Source of the DNA: Cloeon dipterum
Lineage: Eukaryota; Arthropoda; Insecta; Ephemeroptera; Baetidae
Assembly (NCBI RefSeq): GCF_949628265.1
Contig: NC_088789.1
Location: 32,729,883 to 32,793,882 of the forward strand
Length of the DNA stretch: 64,000 nucleotides
Direction: 5' to 3'
Shown here: positions 1 through 10,595 of the stretch, one piece after another
Position numbering within the stretch: the stretch's first letter is position 1
Layout: each line of letters begins with the position of its first letter
The notes under the pieces: generated by a model
Databases searched by the model: none
The model's input: the letters and a program-made list of their open reading frames with translations, nothing else
What the model was told of the DNA's origin: nothing
Program-made: the position numbers and the translations under genes

Positions 1-500
1 AGAACTGCGTGATTTCACCTGGGAAAATGGGTAAATTTACATTTAAAAATTTAATCACTTTTACTGAAAAACTACTCGATAGTGGGAATAGCTCTGTTGT
101 CATGCTGCTGTCAAGCCTCTTGTCTTCGCCCAAACTGGAGAAAATAAAGCTGGAAGGAAAGTTTGAAGTGGAGGACTTGAGGGGCGTAGCCACCGTGATC
201 GAGCAGAAGAAGATCTTAAGGCAGTTGCAGTCCTTTCACTTGCGCCTGGCATACACCTACACCAGGGATTCAAACTTCAATATGGCCCACTTCAGGGCTG
301 CCGCAGGCCTGGCCAAGACTGCCTCTGCGTTCCTTCCTTTGCTGATTGACCTCCATCTTTCCATGATTGACAATAGCTTCTTTATTAACTTCTTCAACCA
401 AGTTTCTGGCCAGGTTGTGAACGAGAAATATGAAGATGAGGCTTTGAACAAGATGATCAAGGAGCACGAGAAATTCGGAGGTGCTGGTTTCAAACCATGA
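1..500 (+). CDS. F-box-like/LRR protein, 3' end only (LRR copy 1)
   Basis: This is the tail of a leucine-rich-repeat gene that begins beyond the left edge. Exon pieces are 2-30 (reading LRDFTWENG) and 83-500, ending with the conserved GFKP and stop. They are separated by a 52-base GT-AG intron (31-82). An open frame runs through the intron, but the exon upstream is in another frame, so splicing is needed. The protein part matches the last two exons of the complete minus-strand copy at 51925-53723 almost residue for residue, so the two are a recent inverted pair. Function of the family is unknown to me; the repeat region probably binds a protein partner. I see no lesion in the part visible, but whether the whole gene is intact cannot be judged. 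Confidence 0.8.
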   Translation, partial: NCVISPGKMGKFTFKNLITFTEKLLDSGNSSVVMLLSSLLSSPKLEKIKLEGKFEVEDLRGVATVIEQKKILRQLQSFHLRLAYTYTRDSNFNMAHFRAAAGLAKTASAFLPLLIDLHLSMIDNSFFINFFNQVSGQVVNEKYEDEALNKMIKEHEKFGGAGFKP

Positions 501-1330
501 ATCTGCTTTATTTTGATAATATTAAGTCTGTGAATTGATTTAACTTTGTGATGTGGAATTGAATTTTTTGGCAGGAATAAAAACAACAATAACAAAAAAG
601 TAATTAAATGGATCAATCTTTAAAATAATGATTTCTGCTATCGTTATAAAGAAAATTCACTAATCCGCACCCCATGATGCATATCCAATAGAGTGGCACA
701 AGTAACAGAGGCCTTGGGAATTGCACAAATTATCTCTTCAATATCAAATGAGGGTGGAAGAACTGTTCCTCAATAAATTATCTGAAAGAAATAATTTATT
801 ACTTTTTGTTAAAAACTGATGATTCCACATACAACTTTGAACTAACCAAGTAATTTTCAGTGATAAAATGGAGGATATTATGAAATTAAAGTCCTTTGCA
901 ACTGCTAGAAACACATCAAATTTATTTTGAATTTAAAAGAGAAACTGCGCATGTGAGCCTTAAATTTTATTGTTGAAAATCAGCTAGACGAAAGAAAGAC
1001 CCGATAAACCTTCATTTATTTCCTTCCTTCGAAAGCGAATTTTTCTCGGTTCGAGCAGTTAGGAAATTCTAAACGCGCGAACTGTTTCTCGCAGTGGATC
1101 AGTGGAGACGGCGCATAACTCGTCTTAATACAGGAAAGGAAATTTTGTTTTAAAATTATAATGCTGGTCTCCTCTGCAGCATATTAATTATGATATGTTT
1201 TTCACCCGACATATATCTAGAGCAGAGACATGAAATTCAAATTAGACAATATAAGCATAATTCGGAGAATCAAAAATGTCACTGAAAGGCGAAATTTTAC
1301 TTTTTGCTCACATGCGGAATTTAAATTTTT
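501..1330. repeat. Inverted copy of LRR 3' flank
   Basis: No gene is visible. Bases 501 to about 1110 are the reverse complement of about 51320-51900, and about 1110-1330 match about 50080-50260 in reverse. The roughly 1 kb between those two partner segments (about 50260-51320) is missing here. It therefore looks like part of one inverted segmental duplication that later lost or gained sequence. Confidence 0.7.
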
Positions 1331-1339
1331 CAATTTACG

Positions 1340-1976
1340 GCAGGAAAGAAATTGACAAATAATTTTAATTGATGAGATTTATAATTTTTTCTTATACACA
1401 TCGTTTCTCTGGGGTTTGAATTTTTATCTTCGTGGAGCTGCTCAGATCGTCTCATTGTCTTGCAGAAATATAAAAAATCTTTTAATTCATTATCAACAAT
1501 TTTTCCAAAATGTAATAATCTTGACACTGACGACGAGTGTTTGTCGATGCGCTGGCATGGTTTTGAGTTGTCGGCGCCGGCGATGAGCACGTGTCCGGCT
1601 GCTTGCCGACGGCCACGTCCTGCGCCTGTATAAACGGGCGCCGAGCGCGATGGCACTCGTGTTCAGCCACGGAAAACGCGCCTTCAGATGCTCAGCATCA
1701 CGTTCTTCACGCCCAGGTCCTTGCCGAAACAATCGGCAAATAAATTTGTATTACCACAGAAAACAAAACAGTTACAGCTGGAAGTCGTTGTTGGCAGTGA
1801 GCTGCTTCGGCAGCTGCTAGAAACTCTGACATCTGCAGATCGTCACGTTCTCCGCCAGTAAAAACTGGTGCCGCACGATAACGTTGTCGCCGCCCTATAT
1901 GCTCTTGTACCATAAATATTTTATTTTTTAAAGAAACGACAAAGGCACAGGCCACAGCTCGCTTTTGGCTCATCAT
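1340..1976 (-). pseudogene. Coding-like relic, inverted partner of 49560-50068
   Basis: Read on the minus strand, this stretch contains a GC-rich coding-like segment including FRQGPGREERDAEHLKARF and FPWLNTSAIALGARLY. The reverse-complement partner at 49560-50068 keeps the same peptide with few changes. Reading frames change several times and no credible start or full-length frame exists, so I call it a relic. The protein family was not recognised. It belongs to the same inverted duplication as the left-edge LRR copy. Confidence 0.4.
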
Positions 1977-1999
1977 TTTTAATTGCTGCTGTGAGCCGC

Positions 2000-3540
2000 A
2001 CGAAAATTGAAGTTAAAGCAGTTATTAATGCACAATTTTTGTGGCGATCAGTCCAAATCAAACAAGATCACCGGCTCAATTTGAAGACAATATACGTTAC
2101 AAGTATATAAATTTATCTCATCAGAATTATCTTAATCAACAACTATATAGTGAAATCTAATCAAAGTCAAAATTAATATTCCCTCAATCATTTTGAATTT
2201 ATTAGACCTAAAAAATTGTATTACATTTGAATAACTTTATAAATTAGTGTAGTTCGATTTTTACCGAAACCTCATTATGTCATTATTCATCACGCTAAAT
2301 TTGATTTTTTGCTAGGCTGATTTTTCTGATTAGATTTTTCGTGATTTTAAGTTACGTCCGCGAGCAATTAATTGATAGTACAAAATTCAATTCGTGCCGA
2401 TCAAAAAATATATAAATTAACGTAAGAAGTGTGTTCACTACATATTGCGAACAGAATTAATTTCCCGAATTATTTTGGCGCCATCCGCTCTATGTTGACG
2501 CAAACTTACCTGGCTACGGCTAAACTTGCTTCTGCGACACGCGAGCTTGATTTAGGTTTCGGGAATAATTATTGTTTGCTCCTCTTGTGGTGACAGAGAT
2601 TGTCTCTTCGGTCTGACGGCGTAATAAAAGAAGGGCGGTGGCGGTCAAGAAGTTGAAGAAGGCCCTTCACGATATGGCTCGTCGCCAGGTGGAGCAGCTG
2701 AGCTGAGCTGGAGGCTGCCCTCCGGAGGTGGGCCTCCTGCTGGCCGCCTTCCTGGCCGCACCTCCAGTTACCTCGACGCCGCCGCCCCCGACGACTCGCT
2801 TCTCCTTGACGCGCAAGAACGCATTCGGGAGGTAAGATTTTAATATCGTATTATATTGAAACCGCTTCAAAATGTGTTCAAACTTTAATTTTCACATCGT
2901 CTTTAAATAGTGCAAGTAAGTCAAGCCTGTGAATTTATGCAATCGCGTGAAAATGACTGCTTGGGAGTGTTTTTTTTATCGCGATTGCATCGCTGCGGCA
3001 TCGGAATAGGCCGAGAGTCGAGGCGAAATTAACGCGCGGTCGGATTCTTATCTGACTATCACGAACATGCTTAAAGCCAGTTCCAATCTTTTTCTGCCTC
3101 GCATTATTATATAGATTAAAACTCATCCGCTGGAGTGGCTGAAGTATTTTTAAGGTTTAAAATAAAAAATTTAATAACAAGAAAAATCTAATTTCTTTGA
3201 ACTCTATTAAGAAAAACCAAAATACAATTAGGTTAAAAAAGCAACAAATTGGCTCTGTGCTGTGCCGCGCGCCTTGAGCAACGATCTGCGACACGGTTAT
3301 CTACAGTTTTAGAGTCTTCAAGCCGTCACTGCTTATCACTTAAATGTAGGAAATTTATTCAGAAATTAGTTTCCAATTTCACCTTGAGTCGTGGTAAATC
3401 GCCTTCTCGAAAATCCCAGCTGCGTTTTCCACCATCACGACTCTTATCTTAAAAGGAGGTAGAAAAGCGCCAAAACAAAGCTCTTTAAAAATTATTATTT
3501 GCTTTAAATGCCCATTACTGAGTGTGCAATCTGGCCTCAA
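2000..3540. other. Intergenic, with a GC-rich coding-like patch
   Basis: Mostly AT-rich and featureless. Bases 2638-2831 stand out as GC-rich and coding-like on the plus strand: the peptide KKLKKALHDMARRQVEQL is open, is followed by a small repeat (gagctgagctgg) that changes frame, and the patch ends in a good donor (gaggtaaga, donor GT at 2832). It may be a decayed exon, but no partner exons were found. Confidence 0.3.
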
Positions 3541-4147
3541 GTTGATTTCTACTGTTTAGATGAATTTCAAAAAGTCGCAAAAAGCTGTGCTCCTGCTCCA
3601 TTGATTGTTTGCTCACTAGAGATAACAACGATATTCGCAGTTGAGGAATTTTTTTATTTATCTTGTGCTGCTGACTAATATTGAATGGAGTGGATGGAGC
3701 CATCAATCAAATCAACAAAAAACTGTCATGTATAAGATAAGCACGACACGGCATCTGATAAGACGGAAATTACGCGTTACAGGGAGATGTGATTAAATTC
3801 TTTGATGATGCCATCCATCTTCCAAGGTCAGCAGCAAATAAGCGATGATAAGATAAGATTGGTTTGAAGTCGATCTATATCGGATTATTTATTTTTATTA
3901 GCTAATATTTATTTAAATTTAAATTTTGAGATTTAACAAAGTGAGCATTGTTCTTCTCAAAATTGCATTTTAACTAATAATTAAAGAATTTGCTGATAAT
4001 TTTGGTGATATTGACAAGATAAAAATGCAAGAAGGTGCCTAACAGAGATAACACGTGTCCTAATTCGTACAAATTAATATTTATTGTAAATTGGGAACAA
4101 AGTTTTTAAAAATATACCCTTTCTGCTTTTCGATCTCAACCAACTTA
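3540..4147. repeat. Shared downstream flank of RCC1-BTB copies
   Basis: No gene. The stretch resembles 16190-16779, the same position downstream of RCC1-BTB copy 3, including the recognisable agataagcacgac and gataagacg motifs. This shows that the duplication unit included about 600 bases past the stop codon. Confidence 0.6.
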
Positions 4148-7100
4148 TTATCTTTTAAACACTCCTTGCTGCGCAGCACGAAGAAAGAACTCTCTCATGA
4201 CATCATCCTTCAATAGCTTGAAGCCATCACTGTTCACAACGGCATCCATGTGCTCCATGCAGAAATTAAAAACGAACTCCCTAAGTTCCTAAAGAGAAAA
4301 GAGAGAGTCCCGTTAAGAAAATTTATTATGAAAAGTATAACAACCTCGGCAGCAAGTTGAATTGCTTTATCGTAAATCGACGCTGCTTTTTCTACGGTTA
4401 CGCCTCTTTTGATAACTTTCAAGCACTCCTTTTGAAGATCAGTCATATGATAGAAGTGGGCCAGGACGAAAAGCTCTTAATTTTCAGTTAATCATTCAAA
4501 AACAGAAACCAGTGCAATTCAAGTTCTTTACCTAGAGCCAAATCTGGCTGTGGATCAACCTCGTTCGTGTAGAAGTATCTCAAAAAGGTGTAAAACGAGT
4601 CGTAGCTGTGATGCTAGATGATTTGCTCACTTAAGTAAAGTTGAGTTTTGGTTCAGTCAAAGATAAAATAATTACCTTTGGTTGCTCTCTTTCCAATTAC
4701 CCTGGAACATTGTCCTGAAGACTACGCATCGCATTATCAGAATCGCTTTGTGCGCGTGGATTTTCTTTCCCTCGACAACGAAAACAACGTCAGCAGTATC
4801 CTAATCCACGACGATTAAAAGAAGGGTTTTACATTTTTAAATCATAAGTGTAATATTCCTTACGGCGTCATCAAAGGATTTCTTGAGCCATTCATAACTT
4901 TCGTTTGCTGTGTTCATTTCTTCTATCGGTTTTGGATGCAATGGTCGGAATGTCAATGCCGGAATTGGCAGTTTCGCAAAAACTTCATCCAGCGAAATGA
5001 ATGAGGTTTCTATCGGTCTCAAAATGATATGGCCTAAAAATTGAATTCATGATTGGAATTGTTCAAATGTTTTTAAAGATTCAAACTCCTACCATTGAAG
5101 CTACCCCATACGTAAATTTCATCTGCTTCTGTGACTACGGCACTTAGATGTAACGTGATATGAGCAGCTACGTCTCTTATCCTATCAACAAACAAAATAA
5201 TTGTTTATTTGTAAAAAAAAAATCTAGTAAATGTTTCATTCACTCAGCACTTATTAATATAACTGTCCTTTAAATTTCAAATGACCTGCCAATAATTCCA
5301 GACATCAAAGTTGGCCGGTGTGAATTTTCTTTGGTTTCATTTCCAAGTTGGCCATATTCGTTCCATCCCCAGGAATAGACTTTTCCATCGCTAGACAGAG
5401 CCAGGACATGATTTGCGCCACAAACGATTCTTGTAATGGTGATGCCTTCCAAGCCGGGCACTTTGCGAGGAATGTTTTGCTCCTCCACGTTGGCACTTTG
5501 GCCCAAAATGCCATGTACATTGATCCCCCAAGCAAATACCTTTAGAGTGAATGATCCAATAATTAGAATAATTAACGAGAGGTAATAGAGAATTAATATT
5601 TTCATCTTAAACCTGTAGAATAAGCAGCTTATTTGAAAATATTTCCTTATAGCTTTTATATGTCACGTTTTATGTTGATCTAATTGTAAGAATAATCGAA
5701 AGGTTAATATCCAAACTATTTTCCCGAGAGTGACCCATGGTTCATTCAAGAGGCAGAAGCAAGAGGAAAATGATTCTTCTCCAAGGATTATTTCTCAGTT
5801 ATTTTAGAAATATTTTTCAGATTAATCAAGATTAATCAAAAGTTTATCATTGGACAAGAAAAAGCGTGACATTTGTTAGCCAGAGGATAGTAAAAAATCA
5901 TTTTTTATTTATCAGCGGGGTCTGATTCGTGCGACGCGCAAGATATGACGTCCGGTATGGCGCAAAAAAAAAACGGTCGCACGTAAAAATGCGCGAAAAG
6001 AACCGAGTCTCGATCAGTATTGTGACGCATAATTTGCATTACTCTTAACTAATTGTGTCTTTTGGATCGTAAACACAAACTATTTCTTGACACTCGTACG
6101 GCAATCGAAAGAGAGCTTTTCTGCTTCCCACATTCAGACGCTATCCTGGATATGCGCAGTGGCAACCAATTTTATCGCACATCTGGAACCCCCCGCTGTG
6201 ATTTTTAATCTTTGGCGAAGTTAGTTTTACCCGAGTTATTTTTGGACTGTATATTTTTTGCGGGATACTGTTTAAAAACAAAGACTCGTTAAAATATATA
6301 AGATTCACCTCGCCTGAGTCGAGGAGTGCTACAGATGAGAAAAAGAGACAAGCGATGGCAATCACAACTCCCTCAGCCGATGGAAAGTCCAATTTTACCG
6401 GAAGAGTTTGGTCTTCATTGTGTCCAAGGCCCAACTGCCTGTACTGGTTACGACCAAAGGAGAAGACCTTTAGAGTGGGGTATTGGAAAATGTGAATCAC
6501 TTTTAATTGCATTTATTTTATTTAAACCTCTCTATCCGATGTTAAAACCAGAGTATGGTTAGAGCTGCAGGCTACTTGCACGACCCTTTTTGTTTCCAAA
6601 ATTCCTCCTATTTTGGTTGGAATCCAGGTGTATTTTTTCGTACCCAGTCCAAGCTGGCCATAGTCATTTTTTCCCCAGGCGAAAACGGAGCCGGAAGCAG
6701 AAATCGCAAAAAACGTATATTTTGACGTATGCAATACTGAAGATAAACATCGCGTATTATTTCTGAGTTGCATCAATAATTAAAAAAAAAAACGAATTTC
6801 TTTAAGCTTTACCTTGAATATTTTGTCCGCACAATTGTTCAATCTTTGTTTGCTCTGTGCGTGGTTTCCTGTCGCCAGTACCAAGAAATCCTTCATTGTT
6901 GCCAAAGCCAAAAACTTCATCATTTTCCGTCACGTAAATTGCGCTATCATCTACGAATTTTCAATAGCACTAATGGAAGGATTTCCATTGAAACTGAGGA
7001 ATTACACTCAAAGCTCTTAATTCAATTGCAAGAATCGAATGGAAACTAAATACTATAGCTTACAGCATCAGTATTACACAACATATATAATACTACCAAT

Positions 7101-7244
7101 TTTTCTTACTTGATTTAGCCATTGAGAGTTATTGTTAAACAACAGAATTAAAAGCTTACTAAATACGACCGAAAGTCTGATAGTCCTCTTCAGTTCATCA
7201 CTCAGTCCTTGAAATATTTTCCACTTATCCAAGCTGTCAGACAT
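4148..7244 (-). pseudogene. RCC1-repeat and BTB protein, copy 1 (nonsense in BTB region)
   Basis: Eleven exons on the minus strand: 7160-7244, 6813-6950, 6528-6736, 6309-6467, 5286-5539, 5093-5181, 4864-5033, 4676-4800, 4532-4629, 4345-4475, 4148-4288. The start MSDSLDKWKIF matches all paralogues. Exons 2-6 give RCC1 beta-propeller blades (VFGFGNNEGFLGTGD, VFAWGKNDYGQLGLG, VFSFGRNQYRQLGLG, VYSWGWNEYGQLGN). Exon 8 starts the BTB domain. All exon phases agree with the intact copy 2. In exon 9 the codon that is GAG in the others (ATC ATC GAG) is TAG at 4614-4616, about codon 415 of 533, so the product would lose most of the BTB and the C-terminal part. Intron 4 is swollen by a transposon at 5913-6198. 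It could still make a truncated propeller protein, or the stop could be a sequencing error. Confidence 0.85.
5913..6198. mobile_element. hAT-like MITE, copy A
   Basis: A 286-base non-coding element with inverted ends starting CAGCGGGG and ending CCCCGCTG; inner end sequence also matches (TCTGATTCG against a reversed CCAGATGCG type). A second copy lies at 26101-26376 in reverse orientation. Short ends of the form CAG...CTG and 8-base flanks (ttatttat / tgattttt, imperfect) suit hAT elements. It sits in the fourth intron of RCC1-BTB copy 1; copy 2 lacks it and has only a roughly 120-base intron there. Confidence 0.65.
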
Positions 7245-9360
7245 CGCGGCAGGCTCCGCACAAAATCAAGTTCTCTTCTGCACTGCTCGCAAGAAATGAA
7301 ACATTCGATTTTAGTTTTTTATCTCCCTTGGCAACGACGCAGGCTTATCTCAATGAGCCGGTTGGCGTCTGTCTGCGCCTAGTAACTGTCACAATCTAAT
7401 TTTAATCTTATCATCATAAAAAACGTCACCTTTGGAAAGCGCAGTAGGAAAAACAAGTCTTCATGTTGAAGGAAAAGTGAGTTGGTGGCCGGAGAAAAAG
7501 TGCTTTGGAATTTATAAATTTTATAAGAGCTCTGTCTATGATTTAAAATCTATTTTCTTTGTTCATTCCAATTTTGGAAAATTGACACGGCGCTTTAGCC
7601 GCCACGAACAATCTGATTTACGTTTGTTGATCTTTTATCTCTGTCATTTCGTATATGCAGAACGTGGACAAAGAAAATAATTTCTGAGCATATCATATGT
7701 ATTTGACCTAAAATTATGTTAGCTTCAAAAACTGTTAATAAATTAAAATATTGAAACCTCGTTCATCCCGTTAGTTTTGATTATTTTCACTTGGCATAGT
7801 TTTTCAGATTAAATTGGGAAAAATTTGAAAATATTCGCATGTAGTGCCGCATACATATAACAAACTGCGCATTAAAAGTGAGAATTAGAGCAACCAACCC
7901 ACCACCGGCGCCGCTCTTTGATGTGCGCGTGAGAGAAGCCTGACGAGCGGAGCACAAAATTATCGAGTTGATAACATCCGTTCACAAAGGCACTGCCATT
8001 TATTTAGAGCCCTCCATATCAGTATTTTTGTGACTCCGTAGGCATTAACAACTTCAGTGTATTATCCAAATAAATTCAACTGAAGCATTTTGAAAATTTC
8101 ACTATTTTTATATTCAGGCAGGCATCGTTTTTTGTGCGAAGAGACAAACTGAGCGAAAAAAACTCTGCTGCCACCTATAATCCGACCTTCAATCAGCGAG
8201 ACGGAAATTATGTGTCAATTCAATTATTAATGGACACACGTCATTGTTCAAAGAAAACGCAGAGGCGATGGTAAGATTTGGAAAGAGGCGTGAAATGTGT
8301 GTAAATAAGAATTATTTGTGGTAGGAAAAATTAATTGAACAAATTAAGCTATAATTCGTCGCATAATTTAACAATTTTAAAATAAAAGATCGGGTGTTAA
8401 TTTTTGTGATATTGAAATTCTGCAGTGTTTCTCGCGGAGGCGCAGTCAAGATAAGAACAAGGTTAGAGCAAGAAGCCGCCTCGCAGTGATAACACATACG
8501 TCCCAATTAATAGAACTGTGCACAAGTTGTAAAAGGTGGGCAGAGAGTGCCAAAACTGTTGGCAGGCACAGCCACTGCAGGCTGTTTTTATAATTGAAAT
8601 TGTGCATTTTTTTAAACCTACTCACCTCAGACTTCAGAAATCAGTGATGCATACAAAATGATATTTATATTCAACTTCAAAAATTGAAAGAAATATCATT
8701 TTTCGATTTTTTTTAGGTTCTTTGCGCCTCCAAGTCTCGGGTTCTAATCATCAGAATTGCAAAAGTTATCCACCATCTCCTCGAAGCAGCTAAATGGTTT
8801 ATTGGGTGCATGCAACCATCCCCTTTAACCCCAAACGCTAAAATTTTTATAGTAAAAAAGCGACTGTCGTTCCTGGTGCCGCTCACTTAAAGAAAACACC
8901 CCTAAACCCTTCAGTTACTCAGAACAGGTGGAGATGCGTCCAACGGTGGCTAGTTTTTGCAACTCTGATGATTTCAATCGATCATTTGGAGGTGCGCAAA
9001 GATAACCTAAAATCTGGAGAAAATAGGAAAATATCAAATTCCGCTATTTTTGCAAATGCGAATCTCGAGTTCTAATAATCGGAATTGAAAAAATTAACCA
9101 CTTGTTGGACGATGATCTACTCATCTCCTTAGAATTAACCATCAGCAAATGGGCGTGGCCGAGCGTCACGTTCTCATTGGCTGGCTCCGGGGAAATGAGG
9201 CGCGAAATTGCTCCATCGCAAATCGCGTCAGGATCGAGTTTTCGCACATGTTATTCATTGCGAGGTGCATGAAGAATGTATAATAATTTTGTTATGAAAC
9301 TTATCGCATCCGACGACAGACTGTGACAATGTGAAGTGGATGAAAGTTTTATTAAATAAA
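7245..9360. other. Intergenic, RCC1-BTB upstream flank remnants
   Basis: No convincing gene. Bases about 7800-8060 resemble about 19970-20230 upstream of RCC1-BTB copy 3, sharing gccgctctttgatgtgcgcg. Bases 8380-8510 resemble 12985-13050, which lies downstream of RCC1-BTB copy 2. So the space is patched together from flanks of the duplicated genes. Several open frames here show no recognisable domain. Confidence 0.5.
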
Positions 9361-9439
9361 AGAGTCTGAATAGGATCATTTTCAATTTTGCAAATTTATT
9401 ATTTTAAAAATCCATTACGGACCTTCAGTCCGAGCAGGT

Positions 9440-9620
9440 CAGAGCCTCAGCGTCCAGGGTCAGCCCCTAGATAGGCTTAGCAGCCACCGACACATGTCCA
9501 CGTCAGCGCGTACTCCGCGGCCAGGTGCAGGACGTACTCTCCATCTTGCCCGAGTTCTCTTTCTCTTATCAGATTCACATTGTTTTTCGAGTGAACGAGC
9601 ATGAGATGAAAAGCGCGCGT
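9440..9620 (-). pseudogene. Ankyrin relic upstream of ANK1 copy 1
   Basis: Read on the minus strand, divergent from ANK1, this stretch keeps LAAEYA followed by a shifted remainder. The equivalent places upstream of ANK1 copies 2 and 3 retain the longer ankyrin-like LAAEYADLDICRWLLSQG. Here the short following exon seen in the other copies (MDFAASQEVKDL) is lost except for its start. It looks like a dead, divergently oriented ankyrin gene fragment that was duplicated along with ANK1. Confidence 0.45.
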
Positions 9621-9700
9621 TTTTTTATTTCTATTTCCCGCCCTATTGCTTCCGCCAATGGTATTGCTCTCAAAGTCTCAAAATCAGCTGAGAGCCACCT

Positions 9701-9782
9701 GATATAAGAAGGCAGGCGAGTGAGCAGTGAGTCAGCAGTCACCTGAGCGAGCCCTGAGCAACCGCGTGCAGCAGCGCAGCAG
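9701..9782 (+). promoter_or_regulatory. Core promoter and first non-coding exon of ANK1 copy 1
   Basis: A TATA box (TATAAG at 9703-9708) is followed 31 bases later by an arthropod-type initiator TCAGCAGT with the expected start A at 9734. A good donor (gcagcag/gtaaac) ends the presumed first exon at 9782. The same TATA-initiator arrangement is kept upstream of ANK1 copies 2 and 3. Confidence 0.65.
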
Positions 9783-10411
9783 GTAAACACTATCTTGATC
9801 GTCGGAACTAACAATTTTGTGATAAATCTCATCAGATTGCAATCCTTTTAGATCTTGATAACGCCGCAATTTCGCTTAATCATAATTTAATCTCACGCAG
9901 GGGTGAATTTTAGGGTGGAATCGGTCCCTCAAGGCGCTTTTTAGAGCCTGATATAAGGACTGTAAAGAGCTGAAAAGAAACCATTGAGAATTTTATTTTC
10001 GCTGATTTTAGTTTAGAAGGTTTTATTTCTCACTACTATTCAGTCATTTTATTGTGATTAAGAAGGGTGAAAATCTTCCTATATTTTTTATTGCTGAAGA
10101 AAGCTTTTGCTAAATATTCACGAGTTGGGAAATTTAAATAGTTCTAATCTGCCAACTGATGGCGCCGCTGTTATTTTTATAATTTTCTGGAATTGGAAAC
10201 GCAATTTCGAGTAAATTCTCGATTAAAAATAAAATTATTTTGACGGTTTGGAAATTCAAATTATACAATATAGCAACAAATCGCGGTCAAATAGTTTTTT
10301 TTAGCTTTTGTCTTGAACATTTTCTCGAAAAGGAATGCAATCCTCCATATAGTCAAATGTCAACCCTCTACTACTAGATTTTTACCAAATTTTTTATCTT
10401 TTATGTTCCAG

Positions 10412-10494
10412 AATTTTTTGAATTCTGTCAACGCTACACCCTCATAAAAGGAAAAGGATCAATTGACGGGACTCGCCAGACCAAAAGGAGAGCA
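10412..10494 (+). other. Probable second 5' UTR exon of ANK1 copy 1
   Basis: It is bounded by an acceptor (ttttatgttccag) and a GTGAGT donor, conserved in the other copies. The frame that would join to the coding exon at 10558 contains a stop and no later ATG, so this exon should be untranslated. Confidence 0.5.
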
Positions 10495-10595
10495 GTGAGT
10501 TTTTAAATTCCTTTCATTAAAACATTTTTTCTAACATTCCAATTCCTTACATTATAGATAAACGACTTCTAGAAAACAAAAATATTATTCTCCAA

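Noticed and set aside
9-82. Upstream start MISPGKMGKFTFKN for the left-edge LRR frame
   Set aside because: This part translates a 52-base intron; the paralogues show exon-intron-exon here, and the exon upstream is in another frame.
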